5,632 nucleotides of DNA, taken from NCBI GenBank assembly GCA_947176425.1, contig CAMWQV010000169.1:1-5632 (forward strand). Reading direction: 5' to 3'. Of this stretch, positions 1 through 4,210 are shown piece after piece; within the stretch, counting starts at the first letter, position 1, and each line of letters starts with the position of its first letter. Source of the DNA: an uncultured Clostridia bacterium (GTDB taxonomy: Bacteria; Bacillota; Clostridia; Oscillospirales; Oscillospiraceae). Both the position numbers and the translations under genes were made by a program. The notes below the pieces were generated by a model. That model was not told the origin of the DNA, ran no database searches, and saw only the letters and a list, made by a program, of their open reading frames with translations.

Positions 1-391
1 GGACATTTGCCTCTGTATTTTTGTTCATTGACTCATAGCGGTAACCGGATGCATACAAAGCCAGGGATAGCCGGTCAAGGGCAGTCTCTGAAAATTCGTC
101 CGCTATATAGGGTTTGTCGTACGTATTGCCAATTTCCTTATCTATCCAGAAATATGCGCAGCCCGTTATTGTGATTAAATATTGATAGATTTTCAGGTGA
201 TGTTTATTGATAAAAGGTTCGTTTCCACAACTGCCGCATCGTATACAATTCCGCTGCTGTTTTCCACAGAAAAAGGGGGTGTCCTCTGTGTAAGCGTCCC
301 GATATAAGAGGATGGAAGAAAGCGCGCCAAAAAACGAGTTTCTTTGTGCGTTTACCGGAAAAGGGACTAAGTTTTCGATACTTTTTGTCAT
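1..391 (-). CDS. Cysteine-motif protein of unknown function (C-terminus beyond window)
   Basis: Open frame of 130 codons from an ATG at 391 to the left edge with no stop, so the gene is partial at its 3' end. The start is well supported: GGAGG lies 7 nt before the ATG on the minus strand. The protein has four closely spaced cysteines (C42, C49, C52, C55; pattern C-x6-C-x2-C-x2-C) followed by H64-H65, which could bind zinc or an Fe-S cluster. No signal peptide or membrane segment is visible. The N-terminal stretch with N18-SFFGAL only vaguely recalls the start of BtrH-like/C39-like domains, but the expected cysteine there is phenylalanine, so I do not assign that family. The gene follows the HD-domain gene by 23 bp and is probably cotranscribed with it. 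GC is about 41%, lower than most of the window. That it is a gene is likely; its function is unknown. Confidence 0.75.
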   Translation of the reverse strand, partial: MTKSIENLVPFPVNAQRNSFFGALSSILLYRDAYTEDTPFFCGKQQRNCIRCGSCGNEPFINKHHLKIYQYLITITGCAYFWIDKEIGNTYDKPYIADEFSETALDRLSLALYASGYRYESMNKNTEANV

Positions 392-414
392 TTAAATTCC
401 TCCATTGGAAGCTG

Positions 415-978
415 TCAGCCTAAAACTTCCATTACTTTGTCAAATTTATCTTGATAGAGTTTTTTGCTTTCAGCAGATAATTTTTGGAAACTTCTTGTCA
501 GCTTATCTTTTACAAATGTCTTGCCTTGTTCAATTCCCATACTTTTTTGAACATAGGCCAAATATAAGAGGCTCGGCACACTATCAAAGTGTGAGATTGC
601 ATCGGCATCCGCAACGCAAAATTCTTCAAGGCTGCTTTTCTCTGAACGGATACTGCCCCTGTGATTTCTGATACATTCTTGTACCAATGCAATTTTTTTG
701 TCATCGTAACCATATCTTTTTAAAATAGAATGCGCCATTTCTGCCCCATAAATATGATGAAGCTCATAAAGACTATAATCTGTAATAGAAGCAATATCAT
801 GCAGCCACGCCGCAATCATAACAATTTCCTTATCTGCTCCGTATTTTTCTGCAAGAATCTCCGCATTTTTAACGACTGCAATAATATGGTAATAGATGCC
901 TATTCCAAACTTATTCGTTTGTTTTTGGCATCTTTGGTATATTTCATGCTGTAAATTCTCCATAATATCTTCCCGCAT
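415..978 (-). CDS. HD-domain phosphohydrolase
   Basis: A 187-residue cytoplasmic protein of the HD superfamily, metal-dependent phosphohydrolases that act on nucleotides or related phosphoesters. Visible metal-ligand candidates come in the usual order: H31, the H60-D61 doublet (in AAWLHDIAS), H74/H75, H106 (in RNHRG) and D124 (in VADADAISHFD). Length and layout resemble the small YedJ-like stand-alone HD proteins rather than RelA/SpoT or dGTPases, which are much longer. The start at 978 is supported by GGAGGT 6 nt upstream on the minus strand; the in-frame ATG five codons later is less well placed. It is followed after 23 bp by the cysteine-motif gene, so the two look like one transcript. GC is about 36% by hand count, against roughly 57% in the nuclease gene next to it, which hints at separate ancestry. 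No clear promoter was found in the 102-bp gap upstream. The substrate cannot be inferred. Confidence 0.87.
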   Translation of the reverse strand: MREDIMENLQHEIYQRCQKQTNKFGIGIYYHIIAVVKNAEILAEKYGADKEIVMIAAWLHDIASITDYSLYELHHIYGAEMAHSILKRYGYDDKKIALVQECIRNHRGSIRSEKSSLEEFCVADADAISHFDSVPSLLYLAYVQKSMGIEQGKTFVKDKLTRSFQKLSAESKKLYQDKFDKVMEVLG

Positions 979-1023
979 AGTTTTACCTCCACAGCTTCCG
1001 ATTTATCGATTGATTTCTCTATT

Positions 1024-1053
1024 GCGGCCCCGCCGTAAAAACAGCAGGACCGC
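1024..1053 (-). other. Strand-specific 12-bp RNA hairpin in the gap after the nuclease gene
   Basis: On minus-strand RNA, the arm at 1053-1042 pairs with the arm at 1035-1024 over 12 consecutive pairs, four of them G-U, closing a UUUUUA loop. On the plus strand the G-U pairs become A-C mismatches, so the structure only forms in transcripts of the nuclease operon. It begins 27 nt after the nuclease stop codon. No U-run follows the stem (AAUAGAGAAA instead), so it is not a standard intrinsic terminator. It could be an mRNA 3'-end stabiliser, a weak terminator, or a processing site separating the nuclease and HD-domain units. Confidence 0.5.
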
Positions 1054-1080
1054 AGAAACAGTGATGGATTTTTGATCCGG

Positions 1081-2001
1081 TTACGGCTTGCACTGTCCGC
1101 AGGGCGTGTATCCCTGAGCGGTCAGCTCCTCCCTGGCGCCGGTATACTCCTCACGGTTCCCGGCGCTGATGGAGCCTGCGTTGGCGCAGGTCGTCAGATG
1201 GAATTTTTTCGAGTTCGTATTCAGTATGTAGCTGACGCTCTCCCCGGATGTACTGTCAGCTGCGGCGCCGTCGTCCAGGCGGCTCTCTCCGGTTGCGTAG
1301 TCGATGATTACGCCGGGCTGTACATTATACACAAAGACATTAAAGCTGATTGACTCACCGCTGTCCTCTACGCTCAGCGCCTCCATCTGCACGCCGTCCG
1401 CAACCAAATTGTTCCCCTCATAGACCGGCGTCACACGATACAGCACATGATTTTCCGTTTCTTTCACGTAGTCGGCGACCATGTTTTCAAACGGCAGCAT
1501 CCCATCTACATTTAAGTATCTGGTCCCGGTAATCAGATTCTGTTTATTCGCGTTTTCGCCGCTGAGCTGGAACCCGATCAGGTGGCACCGGTTGTATAAG
1601 TACTTGCCGTCCACGCAGTCATATTTCACGGTCTGCCATCCGGAGGGCTTCACGGAGCTGATCGACCCGCGCTCCTCTGTAGGCATCAGGTCCACGCCGA
1701 TGCAGGCATAGGCTTCCCCGCACCGTCCCAGCTCGTCCAGGGGACTGTAATACTCATAAGAATTGGTGGTCATGTCCCCGCTGCTGAAACCGGGGACATT
1801 ATCGGACAGCGCCACATACGGCGTACCGGTATACTCCGGAATATCCGCCAGAGAATAGGATACCGTCTGGGTCATCTGTCCTTCCGGCAGAATCACAACA
1901 GGACTGGTATTTTCAGGTTCGCCGCCGCCGGAAATACCGGTACAGGCGGACAGCAGCAGGCAGCACAGCAGGGCCGTGAAAGCAGTCAGACGAAATTTCA
2001 T
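1081..2001 (-). CDS. Secreted DNA/RNA non-specific endonuclease, lipoprotein
   Basis: A 306-residue exported nuclease. Residues 1-20 form a lipoprotein signal peptide ending in the lipobox LSAC, so C20 should be lipidated and the enzyme anchored outside the membrane. Residues about 75-230 match the beta-beta-alpha-metal nuclease family that includes EndA-type DNA-entry nucleases. NRCHLIG at 137-143 carries the probable catalytic H140; the following NANKQNLITGTRYLN segment carries the probable metal-binding N164 (assigned by motif position, not by alignment). After a short Asp/Gly/Ser linker (about 240-255), residues 257-306 form the small domain often fused to these nucleases, beginning YILNTNSKKFH and holding H268, C272, C301 and C304 as a possible metal site reminiscent of the Ada zinc domain. 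The start has GGAGG 10 nt upstream and overlaps the stop of the preceding gene (ATGA), implying translational coupling. Likely roles are extracellular DNA degradation or processing DNA for uptake; which one is not shown. Confidence 0.92.
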   Translation of the reverse strand: MKFRLTAFTALLCCLLLSACTGISGGGEPENTSPVVILPEGQMTQTVSYSLADIPEYTGTPYVALSDNVPGFSSGDMTTNSYEYYSPLDELGRCGEAYACIGVDLMPTEERGSISSVKPSGWQTVKYDCVDGKYLYNRCHLIGFQLSGENANKQNLITGTRYLNVDGMLPFENMVADYVKETENHVLYRVTPVYEGNNLVADGVQMEALSVEDSGESISFNVFVYNVQPGVIIDYATGESRLDDGAAADSTSGESVSYILNTNSKKFHLTTCANAGSISAGNREEYTGAREELTAQGYTPCGQCKP

Positions 2002-2402
2002 TTTGTGTAGACCTCCTTTGTGATCTTTTCATGAGATGACCCGGCAAATTCCGCCTGCCGGGAAAGCGTCCAGTCCTCCAGCGGGACCGTGAAGAACAGG
2101 TCGGCGGGATAGTTCCGGTTCCAGCGGTAGACAATCAGGCCCTCCAGCTGTCCGGCATAACAAGCCGGGTCCCGGTCCTCCACAAAGCACAAATCTCCGT
2201 TTCCGGCCTGGTCCAGAAAATCCTCCGCTGTGCGCACGGTCTCCGGCAGGGTTTTGAACTGTTTTGCGGAATAGGCGTTCATCCACAGAGTCCGGCCCTC
2301 CGCTTCCCGCAGCAGGTCCTCCCGCAGCAGACGGTCCTGGCTTTGACGGCGGCGGTTAAACAGCATCCCGCCGCTGCCGTCGATGCAAACAATCGCGATC
2401 AT
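1998..2402 (-). CDS. Conserved Firmicutes protein of unknown function, 134 aa
   Basis: First gene of the nuclease operon. I chose the ATG at 2402 rather than the in-frame ATG at 2492 because an excellent promoter lies at 2451-2479, placing 2492 upstream of transcription, and because AAGGAAGGTG precedes 2402. The protein begins MIAIVCIDGSGGMLFNRRRQ and has a Trp/Tyr-rich middle (LWMNAYSAKQF at 39-49), an acidic CFVEDRD at 72-78, a VYRWNRNYPAD segment at 91-101 and a SSHEKIT end. The N-terminal beta-strand followed by Gly-Gly-Met is faintly like dihydrofolate reductase, but this is not enough to assign that fold. From memory, relatives in gut Firmicutes are sometimes labelled ribonuclease Z; no HxHxDH motif or other metallo-beta-lactamase signature is present, so that name should not be used. 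No signal peptide. The 4-bp overlap with the nuclease gene suggests a linked role. Confidence 0.85.
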   Translation of the reverse strand: MIAIVCIDGSGGMLFNRRRQSQDRLLREDLLREAEGRTLWMNAYSAKQFKTLPETVRTAEDFLDQAGNGDLCFVEDRDPACYAGQLEGLIVYRWNRNYPADLFFTVPLEDWTLSRQAEFAGSSHEKITKEVYTK

Positions 2403-2410
2403 TCTTGCTT

Positions 2411-2420
2411 CACCTTCCTT
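2411..2420 (-). promoter_or_regulatory. Ribosome binding site deciding the start at 2402
   Basis: On the minus strand the sequence reads AAGGAAGGTG, 8 nt before the ATG at 2402. A stronger-looking AGGAGGGA at 2443-2450 lies right after the -10 box and has no suitably spaced in-frame start, so it is not used for this gene. Confidence 0.65.
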
Positions 2421-2450
2421 GATATCGTTTTGATACGGTTTGTCCCTCCT

Positions 2451-2479
2451 ATTATAGCAACTTTTGTTCGAGCTTGCAA
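2451..2479 (-). promoter_or_regulatory. Sigma-A-type promoter of the nuclease operon
   Basis: On the minus strand, -35 TTGCAA (2479-2474; 4 of 6 consensus bases), a 17-bp spacer, then a perfect -10 TATAAT (2456-2451). Transcription should begin near 2444, giving a leader of about 42 nt before the ATG at 2402. The spacer is almost filled by a 14-bp repeat resembling a LexA box (2457-2470), a classic position for a repressor that blocks RNA polymerase. Confidence 0.82.
2457..2470 (-). promoter_or_regulatory. Putative LexA-like operator 1, inside the promoter spacer
   Basis: Reads CGAACAAAAGTTGC on the minus strand. It fits GAAC-N4-GTTC, the core of the Bacillus-type SOS box, at 7 of 8 fixed positions (the last C is G). 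It begins right next to the -10 hexamer and stops 3 bp short of the -35 hexamer. The identical 14-mer recurs 32 bp upstream. Repressor identity is inferred; another palindrome-binding regulator is possible. Confidence 0.55.
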
Positions 2480-2488
2480 GAGGCTCCG

Positions 2489-2502
2489 GCAACTTTTGTT
2501 CG
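2489..2502 (-). promoter_or_regulatory. Putative LexA-like operator 2, upstream copy
   Basis: Exact repeat of the 14-mer at 2457-2470 in the same orientation, 32 bp away (about three helical turns), so two bound dimers would lie on the same face of the DNA. Flanking bases differ, which argues that the 14 bp themselves are the conserved unit. It sits just upstream of the -35 box. Confidence 0.55.
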
Positions 2503-2598
2503 GCCTTTATTTTGTGTAAAACCCATCAAAAATATCAAAAATAATTTGTATATTCTTACAGTCTTGCCTGTCCATGGGATAAAACGCTTGAATTTCCG

Positions 2599-2631
2599 GC
2601 GGTTTTATGATACCGTAGATATCAAAACCGC
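2599..2631 (+). repeat. Imperfect inverted repeat upstream of the transglutaminase-like gene
   Basis: GCGGTTTT at 2599-2606 plus GATA at 2609-2612 pair with TATC at 2620-2623 plus AAAACCGC at 2624-2631: 12 bp in all with a 2-nt bulge and a 7-nt loop. It lies 44 bp before the GTG at 2675, in the divergent intergenic region 2403-2674. It may be an operator or a leader hairpin; the T-run at 2645-2652 lies about 13 nt beyond the stem, too far for a normal terminator. Elsewhere in this gap, 2503-2560 is very AT-rich and may hold the plus-strand promoter, but I could not identify convincing hexamers. Confidence 0.4.
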
Positions 2632-2674
2632 GGAACACAAAAGAATTTTTTTGGGATAGGTGGGTTTATACATC

Positions 2675-3838
2675 GTGTTTTCTATTAACAAACTGCCGGA
2701 TATCATGAAAAACTGTAAGAACGCAAAAGCTGCCGCCGCGGCTGCGGTGATCCTGATTGGCTGTGCTGCCGTGTCCCAGCTGCCGCTCCCCTCTGCGCAG
2801 GCAAGCCCGGACGCCGTTCCGGAAATCAGCAGCAGCGTACCGGCAGTTCCTCTTCCGGCGGAATCCCATTCGGGAAAAGCGCTGCGGATCAACGCGCCGA
2901 AAAGCGGTATCCTGGAAGAACTGCTGGAGCTGGAGGAATCGAAACAGGAACCGGAGGAAACCGGCGGGTTTGCCGGGCAGGAAGCTCTGGACGAGATGAT
3001 AGCTGAGGTTCTGGAAACGATCATCACCGATGATATGACCAAGCCGGAACAGGCTTACGCGGTGTACCGGTTTACCAACAAGCGCGTCCGTTATATCGGT
3101 GATTCCACAAAAAACAGCTGGCAGGAGGGCGCGTATGAGGGGCTGCGTACCGGAAAGGGCGACTGTTATACCTACTATGCTCTCTCTCGTGCGCTGCTGA
3201 CCGCTTTGGATATTGATAATCTGGAAGTAACCCGCTCGGAAGGTTCCTCCTCCCACTTTTGGAATCTGGTGAACTGCGGGGACGGCTGGTATCATTTCGA
3301 CGCCAGTCCCCATGTGATCCAGATGCCATATGGATCGTCATTTTTTATGTTCACGGATGAGGAAGCCGCCGCCTATACCCGCTTGGCAGGCCGCGATTAT
3401 TTCACGTTTGATCCGTCGCTCTATCCCGAACGGGCCGCGGAACCGGCGGTTTATAGTCCCCTGCGATACGCTGCTGTTCCGCAGAAGAAACAGCAGGAGA
3501 CCGCGCCTCAACCGCCTGTACAGGAGGAAACGGTCCCAGAACCGGAAGAACTTCCCGTTGAGGAACCTGTTGTTCAGGAACCGGAAGAACCGCCTGTTGA
3601 AACCTCTGAAGCCGGCATCCAGGCCGAACCAGTTGAAACACTGGCTGAAGCAGACGAAAATCCTGTAGAAGAACCAGAAACAGAGCCGGAAGAAAACGCG
3701 TCTCCGGAGGCTGAACCGGAAGAAGAAACACTTCCGGAAGCCGTACCGGACAGCGGCAGTGCAGAGGAAGCAGCGCCGGTTATAGAAGACGCGGAGCCAG
3801 AGGCCGCAGCAGAGACGGCTGACGCAGAGACGGATTGA
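2675..3838 (+). CDS. Exported transglutaminase-like protein with acidic Glu/Pro tail
   Basis: A 387-residue protein from the GTG at 2675, chosen because AGGTGGG at 2658-2664 lies 10 nt upstream. Alternatives are GTG 2660 (no ribosome site) and ATG 2705, which begins MKNCKNAK and gives a more typical signal peptide but lacks a ribosome site. An Ala-rich hydrophobic segment ends in LIGC (C30), a possible lipobox; AQA at 41-43 is an alternative type-I cleavage site. Residues about 120-215 are a transglutaminase-like domain with a full triad: C164 in GKGDCYTYY, H194 in SHFWNLV and D209 in YHFDASP. Such domains act as cysteine proteases, amidases or cross-linkers; the substrate here is unknown. 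The last 115 residues have no Lys, Arg or His and are dominated by Glu (36) and Pro (20) by hand count. No LPXTG sorting motif or transmembrane anchor follows. The gene diverges from the nuclease operon. Confidence 0.87.
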   Translation: MFSINKLPDIMKNCKNAKAAAAAAVILIGCAAVSQLPLPSAQASPDAVPEISSSVPAVPLPAESHSGKALRINAPKSGILEELLELEESKQEPEETGGFAGQEALDEMIAEVLETIITDDMTKPEQAYAVYRFTNKRVRYIGDSTKNSWQEGAYEGLRTGKGDCYTYYALSRALLTALDIDNLEVTRSEGSSSHFWNLVNCGDGWYHFDASPHVIQMPYGSSFFMFTDEEAAAYTRLAGRDYFTFDPSLYPERAAEPAVYSPLRYAAVPQKKQQETAPQPPVQEETVPEPEELPVEEPVVQEPEEPPVETSEAGIQAEPVETLAEADENPVEEPETEPEENASPEAEPEEETLPEAVPDSGSAEEAAPVIEDAEPEAAAETADAETD

Positions 3839-3862
3839 CAAATTGCCGCGCCGCGCTATAAT
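3835..3862 (+). promoter_or_regulatory. Consensus promoter overlapping the upstream stop codon
   Basis: Perfect -35 TTGACA (3835-3840), 16-bp GC-rich spacer, perfect -10 TATAAT (3857-3862). The TGA stop of the transglutaminase-like gene (3836-3838) lies inside the -35 hexamer. Transcription should start near 3869 and drive the small gene at 3886. Confidence 0.85.
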
Positions 3863-3872
3863 AAGCAGGAAT

Positions 3873-3879
3873 GGGGGTG
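3873..3879 (+). promoter_or_regulatory. Ribosome binding site deciding the start at 3886
   Basis: GGGGGTG lies 6 nt before the GTG at 3886. The in-frame ATG at 3871 would be only about 2 nt from the predicted transcription start and would precede this site, so GTG 3886 is preferred for transcripts from the local promoter. Confidence 0.6.
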
Positions 3880-3885
3880 ACAGGC

Positions 3886-4152
3886 GTGTACCAGATTGTG
3901 AAGATCACCGATAAACAGGGCGTGTCAAAGACCAATCCGGAGGATAAAGAGCATCTCGGCTGCATTGGCGACACGAAGATGGAGGACGGCTGTGTCCTGA
4001 TGCACTGCCGTTATGACCGGCGGGGCGATCCCTGTGACCGTTTTATCCGAACCAGCCTGGTCCAGAACTGGCAGAAAGATAAAGAATCAGGCCGGGTTAT
4101 TGTAGAGACTATGAACAGTATCTACCACCTGGATCTGCTGAAAATGGATTAA
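3886..4152 (+). CDS. Small hypothetical protein, 88 aa
   Basis: An 88-residue soluble protein (93 if the ATG at 3871 is used) with no signal peptide or membrane segment. It starts YQIVKITDKQGVSKTN after the initiator and includes cysteines at 26, 36, 41 and 50, an RTSLVQNW segment at 55-62 and a VIVETMNSIYHLD end. I recognise the general style of an uncharacterised protein seen in Clostridia but no named domain; the alternating hydrophobic pattern suggests a small beta-rich fold. It has its own consensus promoter at 3835-3862, may also receive read-through from the transglutaminase-like gene because no terminator separates them, and is closed by the stem-loop that begins within its stop codon. 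Such a strong dedicated promoter suggests a well-expressed protein. Confidence 0.8.
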   Translation: MYQIVKITDKQGVSKTNPEDKEHLGCIGDTKMEDGCVLMHCRYDRRGDPCDRFIRTSLVQNWQKDKESGRVIVETMNSIYHLDLLKMD

Positions 4153-4197
4153 AAATCACGCTTTGCAGAGTATGGAAACTGCAAAGCGTGATTTTTT
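4151..4197. terminator. Bidirectional intrinsic terminator between convergent genes
   Basis: An 18-bp perfect inverted repeat (4151-4168 with 4179-4196) around a 10-nt loop. The A-run on one side and T-run on the other provide U-tracts for both strands. It starts inside the TAA stop of the small plus-strand gene and ends 13 bp before the stop of the minus-strand SLH gene, so it can serve both. Confidence 0.93.
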
Positions 4198-4210
4198 ACT
4201 GCTTTATGGG

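Noticed and set aside
979..1023. A promoter for the HD-domain gene in the gap upstream
   Set aside because: GATAAA could serve as a -10 but there is no plausible -35 at 16-18 bp, so I do not list it.
1998..2402. Naming the 134-aa protein ribonuclease Z
   Set aside because: It is far too short and lacks the HxHxDH metallo-beta-lactamase motif; I recall the label only from loose database naming.
2443..2450. AGGAGGGA as a ribosome binding site on the minus strand
   Set aside because: It overlaps the predicted transcription start and has no in-frame start at a usable distance.
2403..2492. Upstream in-frame ATG at 2492 giving a 164-aa version of the unknown protein
   Set aside because: It lies upstream of the -10/-35 pair at 2451-2479, so it would not be on the transcript; the extension is low-similarity-looking sequence and ATG 2402 has a ribosome site.
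2457..2502. The 14-mer pair as insertion-sequence ends or attachment sites
   Set aside because: They are direct, only 32 bp apart, and are integrated into a promoter; nothing mobile is enclosed.
2666..3313. Minus-strand open frame opposite the transglutaminase-like gene
   Set aside because: The sense strand carries the Cys-His-Asp triad and a signal peptide; the antisense translation has no recognisable domain.
3491..3835. Treating the Glu/Pro-coding stretch as a tandem repeat array or CRISPR-like element
   Set aside because: The units vary in length and spacing at DNA level; only amino-acid composition is repetitive, and the frame stays open.
3338..3841. Minus-strand open frame rich in Phe/Arg opposite the acidic tail
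   Set aside because: It is the mirror of Glu/Pro codons (GAA/CCG read as TTC/CGG), a composition effect.
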